The notes beneath the pieces are model-generated. The model saw only the letters and a program-made list of their open reading frames with translations, was not told where the DNA came from and ran no database searches. Position numbers and translations under genes: made by a program. A stretch of 7,581 nucleotides of DNA from an uncultured Persicitalea sp. (GTDB lineage Bacteria; Bacteroidota; Bacteroidia; Cytophagales; Spirosomataceae). Of this stretch, positions 1 through 5,490 are shown piece by piece (within the stretch, counting starts at the first letter, position 1; each line of letters opens with the position of its first letter). The stretch covers positions 1 to 7,581 of the forward strand of contig CATMVR010000232.1 of the NCBI GenBank assembly GCA_950075905.1, read 5' to 3'.

Positions 1-466
1 AGGCTACGTTGCCGCTCACAAAAAAGCTACCATCGGGCGCAATCTTTGGGCCGAAAGAATACTCGTGGTAGTGACCGGAAACGGGCCAGGAGTACACGGT
101 TTCGTAGATCTCGGCCCTGCCGTCTCCATCCTTGTCTACCAGCTTGGTCAGCTCGCCGCGCTGGGCGCAGTACAGGGCACCGTCTTTCCAGGCCAGGCCC
201 AGAATTTCGTGCAGCCCAGAAGCAAACTTGCGGAAATAGGGCGTGCGGCTCGTGGGGTTTTCCATGATCCAGACTTCACCCCGACGGGTCGACATCCCAA
301 TGGAGCCATTGGGCAGCGTGGTAAGGCCCCCAATTTCCAGAATCATCCCTTCCGGTATAGGCGGCGTCAGTATTTTGTAATAATCCTCCTCTTTCGGCGA
401 CTCCTGGGCCATAAGCCCGGCTCCCGTAGCCAGAAGAGCAAATAGTATTGAGATGTATTTTTTCAT
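1..466 (-). CDS. Secreted beta-propeller, sorbosone/PQQ dehydrogenase-like (partial, N-terminal 155 residues)
   Basis: The gene is read leftward from an ATG at 466-464 and is cut by the window edge, so only the first 155 residues are visible. Residues 1-20 form a signal peptide (basic MKK start, hydrophobic core, LMA before Gln21), so the product is exported. The mature part starts like the propeller proteins called PVC-type membrane-bound dehydrogenase or glucose/sorbosone dehydrogenase-like. A blade-like stretch carries NGSIGMSTRRGEVWIM (residues 53-68), then GLHEILGLAWKDGALY (84-99), then a calcium-loop-like DKDGDGRAE (111-119) followed by SGHYHEYSFGPKIAPDGSFFV. In this family the propeller often precedes cytochrome c or heme-binding domains; whether they exist here lies outside the window. 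The start sits 27 bases after the stop of the DUF1080/PA14 gene on the same strand, so the two are probably co-transcribed. The oxidised substrate cannot be read from the sequence. Confidence 0.82.
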   Translation of the reverse strand, partial: MKKYISILFALLATGAGLMAQESPKEEDYYKILTPPIPEGMILEIGGLTTLPNGSIGMSTRRGEVWIMENPTSRTPYFRKFASGLHEILGLAWKDGALYCAQRGELTKLVDKDGDGRAEIYETVYSWPVSGHYHEYSFGPKIAPDGSFFVSGNVA

Positions 467-493
467 AGGTATTAGTAAGAGTATCTATTGGAA

Positions 494-2353
494 TTAAAAG
501 AGTATGGAATACTTTAACTCGCCCTGGTTTACCGGCATCAGAAGCTCCTGCTGCGTACCTACTTTGCGGAGGGTGGGCGAAGTTGCGCCAGAGGGTAGCT
601 GAATGTAGTAGCTCTTTCCGTCTACGGCGTACAGACCATCCGACACCTTCTCGATGGATTTGCCCTCGGCCAGGCGGGCCATCAGTCCATTGACGGGTTT
701 TTCCAGTTTTACTACCCGTTCAAAAAGTTTGTTATCGGTCACTGTCACCTTATCGCTTACAGTGGTTCCGAAAGCCTCGTATTTAAAGGTAGGCACATCG
801 TTAGCGTCCAGCACGTAGCCTTTGGGACGGTAGCCGCTGCCGGTAGTGTCGGAAGGCCAGGGAGACTGCCCCGATACTTTGGCCAGCAGCATCGCATCGC
901 CCAGCAGGGTTACGCTGCCGCGGGGGCGCGAGGAGCCGTCGCCGCGGTCGTTCCACATAGGCGTAGCGTCGAGAAACTCGCCCCGCCATACCTGAAACAC
1001 TGCGCCTTTATCCAGGTCGTAGGAGTAGTGCAGGTTGGAGGGGCTCCCCACCGACACCGTATGCACTACCCGTTGCCGCTTGCCAGCGGGCCGGATATCC
1101 ATGAAGCTGCGCAGCACGGTATTGCTGGAAGCCTCCACCAGAATCGGATCGGGAGGACTTCCCCCCAGCGTGGAGCCCAGGCTATGGTAGGATACCTCCC
1201 GGAAGCCCGGGCCCGCTACCCAAAGCCCCAGCACGGGCCGCAGCCAGCCATCGCGCTTGTTGACGTACAGTTCTACCTTGTGGTCGCCCGCGCTCAGCTT
1301 GACGATACCCTCGCGGAAATCATTAGTAGTTTTCCACTCATTGGGCAGCACCATCTTGCCATCCACTTTCAGGTAGCTATTGCCGGAAGCCTGCAGCTTA
1401 AAGGTATAGTCGCCGGCGGTAGGAGCTTTGTACGTACCCGTGTAGGTCAGTACGTAATTGTTGGGTTCTTTGAGTACATCCCAGGTCAGGGCCTCGGCCG
1501 AGCCGGTTTCGGCGGCTTTCAGCGTAGCGGGGTCCAGGTCCTGTGAGTAACTGCCGTAGTAGGTTTTGTATTTCAGGTCTGATAGCGCACCGGGCTTTTT
1601 ATCAAAATTATTGATCACGATATTCCGGAAAGCCAGCGAACCGTGGTCACCCTGAAAGCGCAGGGGCCCCATGGCTACGTCCTGTGCCGTCAATGCACCG
1701 CGGGTAGGGCCGCTTACCTCCACATTTTCGTGTACGGTAATACCGTTTACCTCTACTTTCAAAAATACTGCGTTGGCAATTTTCTTGCCCGATGCGTCGA
1801 AGCGGGGGGCCTGAAAGGAAATCTTCATATGCTGCCACAGGCCGGGAGCTTTGGCTACATTGAGGCGGGGCGCATAGCCTTCGTAGCCCTTTTGGCCTTC
1901 GGGCATGGCGTCGTTCCAGCGCTCGTAGATACCGCCCAGGTCGTTGTACTTGGCAGTGCTTTTGCCCCAGCTGTCAAAGAGCTGCACCTCGTAGTTCCCT
2001 TGCAGGTAAATACCCGAATTGGAGCCCTTAGTCATCATGAAATCCAGCTCAATATCCAGATCGCCGTGTTTGAAATTAGTCAGCAGCTCATAGTCATTTC
2101 CGTAGGTGCCTTGCTTGTGAATACAGGCCAGCACCCCTTTGCCGGGCGTAGTGTTCAGGACATTCACCTGCGAGATATCCACCGAGGCATCCCCCACAAT
2201 TTTCCAGTTACCGGCTTTGTTGGTGAATGCCGACAGGTCGTTGAGCGGAAGAGGCGTCTGGGCGGACGCCGTAGCTCCGAACAGTACGACAATTCCCAAC
2301 GCAATGCTTTGCGTCAGGCTACGTCTAAGTTTTAGCATATACAGTTTAAACAT
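494..2353 (-). CDS. Secreted DUF1080 (3-keto-disaccharide hydrolase) + PA14 multidomain protein
   Basis: The 619-residue product is exported: residues 1-31 are a signal peptide ending ATASA before Gln32. Met6 (codon at 2338) is an equally good start and gives a more standard leader. Residues 35-250 are a DUF1080 (PF06439) concanavalin-like domain, shown by SNSGIYLQGNYEVQLFDSW (111-129), GGIYERW (140-146) and FQGDHGSLAFRNI (233-245). The usual N-terminal LFDG motif is replaced by PLNDLSAF. Residues about 260-390 look like a PA14 sugar-binding domain (YYGSYSQDLD, then TYTGTYKAPTAGDYTFKLQA, SYLKVDG, and LSAGDHKVELYV). Residues about 405-619 form a module with RSFMDI, HTVSVGSPSNLHYSYD and VFQVWRGEFLDATPMWNDRGDG, which resembles segments in PVC-type heme-binding and propeller proteins. 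Known DUF1080 members in Bacteroides act on 3-keto-glucosides; that activity is inferred here. The dehydrogenase-like propeller gene follows in the same operon. Confidence 0.9.
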   Translation of the reverse strand: MFKLYMLKLRRSLTQSIALGIVVLFGATASAQTPLPLNDLSAFTNKAGNWKIVGDASVDISQVNVLNTTPGKGVLACIHKQGTYGNDYELLTNFKHGDLDIELDFMMTKGSNSGIYLQGNYEVQLFDSWGKSTAKYNDLGGIYERWNDAMPEGQKGYEGYAPRLNVAKAPGLWQHMKISFQAPRFDASGKKIANAVFLKVEVNGITVHENVEVSGPTRGALTAQDVAMGPLRFQGDHGSLAFRNIVINNFDKKPGALSDLKYKTYYGSYSQDLDPATLKAAETGSAEALTWDVLKEPNNYVLTYTGTYKAPTAGDYTFKLQASGNSYLKVDGKMVLPNEWKTTNDFREGIVKLSAGDHKVELYVNKRDGWLRPVLGLWVAGPGFREVSYHSLGSTLGGSPPDPILVEASSNTVLRSFMDIRPAGKRQRVVHTVSVGSPSNLHYSYDLDKGAVFQVWRGEFLDATPMWNDRGDGSSRPRGSVTLLGDAMLLAKVSGQSPWPSDTTGSGYRPKGYVLDANDVPTFKYEAFGTTVSDKVTVTDNKLFERVVKLEKPVNGLMARLAEGKSIEKVSDGLYAVDGKSYYIQLPSGATSPTLRKVGTQQELLMPVNQGELKYSILF

Positions 2354-2415
2354 TGAGAAATAATTTGTTTTTTAGACCCTAAATTTACGATTTATCATCG
2401 GCTTATACGCATTTG

Positions 2416-2423
2416 AACCGGTT
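2416..2423. promoter_or_regulatory. Candidate LacI-family operator core, AACCGGTT
   Basis: A perfect 8-bp palindrome AACCGGTT fits the AAnCGnTT core shared by many LacI/GalR-family operators. It lies near the middle of the 150-bp spacer between two divergent DUF1080 genes, where a sugar-responsive repressor could act on both. The flanks are not clearly symmetric and no LacI-type regulator gene is in the window. Neither strand of this spacer contains a convincing TTG-N17-23-TAnnTTTG promoter, so the site stays tentative. Confidence 0.22.
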
Positions 2424-2503
2424 AGAATTCAGGTTGCATTCGCTTTACATTTAGAAATCAATTCATTAACCTTGCCTAATTCTTAAAATTTTTAACGAAC
2501 TCC

Positions 2504-3262
2504 ATGAAGAAATTATTTATTCTCGCGGCTTGCCTTTTTGTTTCCTACTCTGTTCAGGCCCAGTTGCAACCCAAAAAAATGACCCCGGAGTCTAGTGAAA
2601 TCTGGGACCCGGTACCCAGAAAGGTTACTCCTGGTCCGGCCAATGCCTCGGTCTCCGGATTCACCGCTCCCTCAGATGCCATTGTGCTGTTTGACGGCAG
2701 CAATCTGAATGAGTGGATGGCTTCCAATGGTGGCGACGCCCCCTGGATGGTCAGTGACGGAGCCATGACGGTTGCTCCCCGCAAAGGAGGGATTCAAACC
2801 AAAAGAGAGTTTGGCGATTATCAGCTACACATTGAGTGGCGCACTCCGGCAGAAGTAAAGGGCAACGGACAGGGACGAGGCAACAGTGGTGTCTTTATGC
2901 AGGGTATCTACGAGCTGCAGGTACTCGACAGCTACGAAAACCCCACCTACTCCAACGGGCAGGCCGGCTCGATCTACAAGCAGTCTATGCCTCTGGTCAA
3001 TGTATCTAAAAAGCCCGGAGAGTGGCAGGTCTACGACGTGATTTACACGGCACCCCGCTTCAATAAGGATGGTCTGATGCTGATTCCACCGTACATTACG
3101 GTACTGCACAATGGGGTACTGATCCAGAACCACACGCAGATTCAGGGTACTACGGCCTTTGTGGGCCGGCCGGTAGTGAAGCCCCACGGACGGGGGCCCA
3201 TCATGCTACAAGACCACGGCAATCCCACCAGCTTCCGCAATATCTGGATCCGGGAATTGTAG
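2504..3262 (+). CDS. Secreted DUF1080 domain protein (3-keto-disaccharide hydrolase family)
   Basis: The 252-residue product is a single-domain DUF1080 (PF06439) protein of normal family length. Residues 1-19 are a signal peptide (MKKLFILAA..., VQA before Gln20), so it is periplasmic or secreted; there is no lipobox. After a Pro-rich linker (about 21-58) the domain shows LFDGSNLNEW (62-71), WMVSDGAM (81-88), GNSGVFMQG (126-134), YELQVLDSY (136-144), PGEWQVYDVIY (171-181), LHNGVLIQ (201-208) and the terminal LQDHG...FRNIWI (235-249). Family members fold as a concanavalin-like jelly roll, and characterised Bacteroides relatives hydrolyse 3-keto-glucosides; this product's substrate is unknown. 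It is divergent from the DUF1080/PA14 gene across 150 bp. Two TAG stops stand in tandem at the end. A strong terminator follows about 64 bases downstream, so the gene is probably monocistronic. Confidence 0.93.
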   Translation: MKKLFILAACLFVSYSVQAQLQPKKMTPESSEIWDPVPRKVTPGPANASVSGFTAPSDAIVLFDGSNLNEWMASNGGDAPWMVSDGAMTVAPRKGGIQTKREFGDYQLHIEWRTPAEVKGNGQGRGNSGVFMQGIYELQVLDSYENPTYSNGQAGSIYKQSMPLVNVSKKPGEWQVYDVIYTAPRFNKDGLMLIPPYITVLHNGVLIQNHTQIQGTTAFVGRPVVKPHGRGPIMLQDHGNPTSFRNIWIREL

Positions 3263-3297
3263 TAGGCGGTCGGCAGTCGGCTTTCGGCTTTCGGCAA
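3263..3297 (+). repeat. Heptamer array, left arm (TCGGCnn units)
   Basis: Five consecutive 7-bp units begin directly after the stop codon: a degenerate TAGGCGG, then TCGGCAG, TCGGCTT, TCGGCTT and TCGGCAA. The first unit includes the second of the two tandem TAG stops. The same unit recurs in inverted orientation at 3422-3456, and the two arms could pair over about 28 bp with a few mismatches. The arrays are intergenic and too short-period for CRISPR. Confidence 0.75.
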
Positions 3298-3325
3298 TTT
3301 CTGGAATGGAAATAATATAAATTTT

Positions 3326-3356
3326 AGCCGGGTGGGAATGTCCACCCGGCTTTTTT
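3326..3356 (+). terminator. Intrinsic terminator of the 2504-3262 DUF1080 gene
   Basis: An 11-bp stem AGCCGGGTGG / CCACCCGGCT (3326-3335 with 3342-3351), extended by a G-T pair at the top, closes a 4-base AATG loop and runs into six T residues (3351-3356). The opposite strand has no T-run after the stem, so it terminates plus-strand transcription only. It lies between the two inverted heptamer arrays. Confidence 0.88.
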
Positions 3357-3421
3357 CGTTAGCGAGAAAAACGGGAGAAACAATATTCCACTATATAGAA
3401 GTTACTTTCACAAAGAACTGA

Positions 3422-3456
3422 AAGCCGATGGCCGACTGCCGAAAGCCGATAGCCCT
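3422..3456 (-). repeat. Heptamer array, right arm (inverted)
   Basis: On the plus strand the units read AAGCCGA, TGGCCGA, CTGCCGA, AAGCCGA and a degenerate TAGCCCT, which are the reverse complements of TCGGCnn. This arm has the same length (35 bp) and unit number as the left arm, with the degenerate unit again on the outside. It ends 10 bases before the start codon of the 188-residue gene and would form part of that gene's 5' leader if transcription starts upstream. Confidence 0.75.
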
Positions 3457-3466
3457 AAAATAATCT

Positions 3467-4033
3467 ATGCAGGACATTGAACCCTTTTACAACTGGGAAA
3501 AACATTACGTGGCCAACCGGGATAAGAAATCTCCCTTCTATGGCCGCGAACATAACCTCAATTACTACGAGAACGATATATACGGCTACTATATCCACCC
3601 GCTCTGGGATGAAATAGGCTCCGAAACGCTGTATGTGAAAGTGCTGTTCGCAGACTATAATAAGAACTACGTGGTCATCGAGCTGTTTGGCGAGTGGAAC
3701 GACACGCTCCACAACGACATCATGTATTTCAAGCGCAACGTGGTGGATGAGTTTGTGGCCGTGGGCATTACTCAGTTTATTCTGATTGGTGAAAACGTGC
3801 TGGATTTTCACGGGTCTGACGACGAATACTATGCTGAGTGGTTTGAGGATATTGAAGATGGCTGGATTGCCGCCGTCAGTTTCCGTGAGCACGTGGAGCG
3901 GGAGTGGCAGCGCTTCCGGCTCGACTACTACCTCAATTTTGGCGGCACGCTCCACCTCGACAACTGGCGCACCATGCAGCCACAGCCTTTTTACGAGCTG
4001 GTCAAGAGCCTGATGATCCGGCGCCTGACGTAA
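3467..4033 (+). CDS. Hypothetical protein, 188 residues, aromatic-rich, cytoplasmic
   Basis: I do not recognise this family. The product has no signal peptide, lipobox or membrane segment, so it is probably cytoplasmic. It is rich in Tyr, Trp and Phe and in acidic residues: NLNYYENDIYGYYIHPLWDE (residues 30-49) and DDEYYAEWFEDIEDGW (117-132) stand out. Between them lie alternating beta-like hydrophobic runs (LYVKVLFADYNKNYVVIELF and FVAVGITQFILIGE), which suggests a small mixed alpha/beta fold. Codon use and base composition match the neighbours, and antisense frames are less plausible, so it is very likely real. The ATG at 3467 is the first after the heptamer array; no Shine-Dalgarno is seen, and no TTG-type promoter was found in the spacer upstream. 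The stop codon touches the terminator of the convergent lipoprotein gene. Confidence 0.82.
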   Translation: MQDIEPFYNWEKHYVANRDKKSPFYGREHNLNYYENDIYGYYIHPLWDEIGSETLYVKVLFADYNKNYVVIELFGEWNDTLHNDIMYFKRNVVDEFVAVGITQFILIGENVLDFHGSDDEYYAEWFEDIEDGWIAAVSFREHVEREWQRFRLDYYLNFGGTLHLDNWRTMQPQPFYELVKSLMIRRLT

Positions 4034-4057
4034 AAAAAGGAGGCCTTTCGGCCTCCT
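4032..4057 (-). terminator. Intrinsic terminator of the minus-strand lipoprotein gene
   Basis: A perfect 8-bp stem AGGAGGCC / GGCCTCCT (4038-4045 with 4050-4057) is followed, on the minus strand, by a T-run (complement of the A-run 4032-4038). Read on the minus strand the loop is GAAA, a stable GNRA tetraloop. On the plus strand no T-run follows, so the element serves the convergent gene 4088-4594. It begins inside the TAA stop of the 188-residue plus-strand gene. Confidence 0.9.
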
Positions 4058-4087
4058 GTCATCCCCTCATGTCCTACCCTACTTTCT

Positions 4088-4594
4088 TTACGAGCCCGAT
4101 TCTTTGAGCTGTTCGTCAATAGCGGCAAGCAGTTTCTTTATTTCTTCTTCGGCGGTCACCCATTGCTCATCAGTCATGGGTTTCTGCAAATCCATCATAT
4201 TGGCTCTTACGTTGTCTCGCTCCCTAACCAGTTCACGGCGCTTGCTTACCCATTTTGGCTGATTAGCCTGATTGGGATCGGTGAGCTTTTGGTCCAGCTC
4301 GCTAATGCGGTCGTTCAGCTTGCCGAGGCGTTGCTGCAGGGCTTCAAGATATTCTTTTCTTGCTTCGGAAAGTTCTTTTACCGATTCTGAGAGATCTTCC
4401 CTTACTTCTGACAAATCCGTCACGCCTTCGGCGTTCTGGATTCGGTCGTAGGCCTGATCTGCCTCGTTCATGGCTTCCTGCTGCTCCTGCGCCAGCTGTT
4501 CCTTCTCGTTTTCTTCTGCTGAATTACAGCCTGTCACGAGCCATCCGGTGGTGACCAGGGCGTATATGAATGTTACTATTGCTACTTTGCGCAT
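4088..4594 (-). CDS. Putative coiled-coil lipoprotein, 168 residues
   Basis: The chosen start at 4594 gives MRKVAIVTFIYALVTT followed by a lipobox VTGC with the lipidated Cys at residue 23, so the mature protein should be anchored to a membrane facing the periplasm. An upstream in-frame ATG at 4645 would add 17 non-leader residues and lies in the promoter, so it is rejected. After Cys23 the protein is almost entirely charged helix (EKEQLAQEQQEAMNEADQAY; SEVREDLSESVKELSEARKE; LGKLNDRISELDQKLTD), with a short break at DPNQANQPKW and a final helix ending KLLAAIDEQLKESGS. This is typical of small coiled-coil lipoproteins of unknown function. It is divergent from the 29-residue repeat protein and ends at a strong terminator, so it is likely monocistronic. 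Confidence 0.85.
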   Translation of the reverse strand: MRKVAIVTFIYALVTTGWLVTGCNSAEENEKEQLAQEQQEAMNEADQAYDRIQNAEGVTDLSEVREDLSESVKELSEARKEYLEALQQRLGKLNDRISELDQKLTDPNQANQPKWVSKRRELVRERDNVRANMMDLQKPMTDEQWVTAEEEIKKLLAAIDEQLKESGS

Positions 4595-4630
4595 GTCTTT
4601 TGGGGTTTTGGTTTTGTAAAGAGTAAAGCT

Positions 4631-4658
4631 AAAAAGTAGTGCCATCTGCTCAGGTCAA
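4631..4658 (-). promoter_or_regulatory. Bacteroidota-type promoter for the lipoprotein gene
   Basis: Reading the minus strand, TTG (complement of 4656-4658) is followed after 17 bases by TACTTTTT (complement of 4631-4638), one base off the -7 consensus TAnnTTTG. Another TTG lies 22 bases from the same -7 element. The predicted transcript start is about 30 bases upstream of the ATG at 4594, which supports that start over the one at 4645. Confidence 0.45.
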
Positions 4659-4722
4659 TTCAACAGAACGGGGCTGTGTAGATTTTTCCTCAAAACCGGC
4701 AGTGGAAAAGACAACCAACTGA

Positions 4723-4754
4723 TTTGCAAGCCTCCGGTCTTTTTCCTACATTTC
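4723..4754 (+). promoter_or_regulatory. Bacteroidota-type promoter for the repeat-protein gene
   Basis: TTTG at 4723-4726 is followed after exactly 20 bases by TACATTTC (4747-4754), which matches TTTG-N19-21-TAnnTTTG except for the last base. Transcription would start near 4760, about 40 bases before the ATG at 4802. This argues against the in-frame upstream ATG at 4724, which falls inside the promoter. Confidence 0.55.
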
Positions 4755-4801
4755 GGAAGAAATTACCCTCAATTCCTCATCTCTCACTTACCAAACTGAC
4801 C

Positions 4802-5383
4802 ATGGACAACAAGTCGATTCCAGCCGCCGACGACGCAGCAAAGCCCGAAAACACTGAAACCAGCAACCTGCGGGATGGAGCTGCTCAGAAAGTAAACGAG
4901 GTCAAAGCCACTGTAGAATCCCTGTCGGCCAAAGCCTCCCAGGAAATCAGTGAATTGAAAGAAGAGGCCGCCGAAAAAATTGCCGAAGCCAGGAGCAAAG
5001 TCGAGGACCTGTCGGCTAAGGCCTCTCAGGAACTGGGCGAATTGAAAGAAGAAGCCGCCGAGAAGGTAGCCGATGCCAAGGCAATGGCTCAGGCCATGGC
5101 CAGCAAAGCCGCCGAAGAGATAGATGACCTGAAAGAGGACGCCGCCGAAAAGGTAGCCGAGGTAAAGGCAAAAGCCGCCGAAATAAGCGCCAAAGCGGCG
5201 GCGGAGATTGAAGAACTGAAAGAAGAAGCAGCCGAAAAAATTGCCGAAGCCAAAGTAAAAGCCTCAGAGATTGCGGCCAAAGCTTCCGAAGAGCTCAGTG
5301 AGCTGCGGGAGGATGCCGAAGAAGCCGTTGAGGAGGTATCCAAAAAGGCAAAAGGCTTCTGGGCCCGGCTCTTTGGCCGGTAG
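4802..5383 (+). CDS. LEA-like/apolipoprotein-like helical protein with five 29-residue repeats
   Basis: The 193-residue product (start at 4802) has no signal peptide or membrane segment. Residues 1-40 are a polar lead-in. Residues 41-185 are five tandem 29-residue repeats (41-69, 70-98, 99-127, 128-156, 157-185) built on the pattern [LIM]xxKAxxE[IL]xxL[KR]E[ED]A-E-[KA][IV]A[ED], and the last half-unit of the lead-in (NLRDGAAQKVNEVKATVES) is a partial copy. The composition is Ala, Glu and Lys with no aromatic residue until the tail, FWARLFGR (186-193). This resembles group 3 LEA proteins, YtxH-type stress proteins and amphipathic apolipoprotein-like helices; a specific function cannot be assigned. 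A typical unit is net acidic, which argues against a histone H1-like DNA-binding role. The gene has its own promoter and terminator and is divergent from a coiled-coil lipoprotein gene. Confidence 0.88.
   Translation: MDNKSIPAADDAAKPENTETSNLRDGAAQKVNEVKATVESLSAKASQEISELKEEAAEKIAEARSKVEDLSAKASQELGELKEEAAEKVADAKAMAQAMASKAAEEIDDLKEDAAEKVAEVKAKAAEISAKAAAEIEELKEEAAEKIAEAKVKASEIAAKASEELSELREDAEEAVEEVSKKAKGFWARLFGR
4922..5356 (+). repeat. Five tandem 87-bp coding repeats
   Basis: The units are 4922-5008, 5009-5095, 5096-5182, 5183-5269 and 5270-5356, each coding 29 residues with no insertions or deletions. Homology is visible in the DNA: a 22-base stretch at 4970-4991 recurs exactly at 5231-5252, 261 bases (three units) away. 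This points to growth by in-frame duplication. Confidence 0.85.
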
Positions 5384-5422
5384 GCGCTTCCGTGCTTCTT
5401 GTAAAATTCGATGATTTGCTTG

Positions 5423-5467
5423 TAGTAGAGAGAAAAAGATACGTTCTTTTCTCTCTACTATTTTTTT
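5423..5467 (+). terminator. Intrinsic terminator of the repeat-protein gene
   Basis: A perfect 14-bp stem (5423-5436 with 5447-5460, TAGTAGAGAGAAAA paired with its complement) closes a 10-base loop and is followed at once by seven T residues (5461-5467). It lies 40 bases after the TAG of the repeat protein and only 23 bases before the crotonase start codon. Confidence 0.9.
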
Positions 5468-5490
5468 GGACTTACATAAACGCAATAACT

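Noticed and set aside
1028..1546. 172-codon open frame on the plus strand
   Set aside because: Antisense to the PA14 region of the same gene, with no recognisable domain or upstream signal.
1643..2335. 230-codon open frame on the plus strand
   Set aside because: It is fully antisense to the DUF1080 domain of the 494-2353 gene, which shows clear family motifs and a signal peptide; the plus-strand translation resembles nothing and is a shadow of codon bias.
3263..3456. CRISPR array
   Set aside because: The repeat unit is 7 bp with no spacers and the two arrays are in opposite orientation.
4595..4645. Upstream in-frame start for the lipoprotein
   Set aside because: It would put 17 residues before the lipoprotein signal and overlaps the predicted -7 promoter element.
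4724..4801. Upstream in-frame start for the repeat protein
   Set aside because: The extension lies inside a good TTTG-N20-TACATTTC promoter and adds a sequence unlike the rest of the protein.
5089..5343. Ser/Ala-rich open frame on the minus strand
   Set aside because: It is the reverse reading of the Ala/Glu/Lys repeats of the 4802-5383 gene, and its repetitiveness is inherited from them.
5392..5490. Upstream in-frame start for the crotonase
   Set aside because: The extension would be translated from the terminator hairpin and T-run, and crotonases begin near the residue encoded at 5491.
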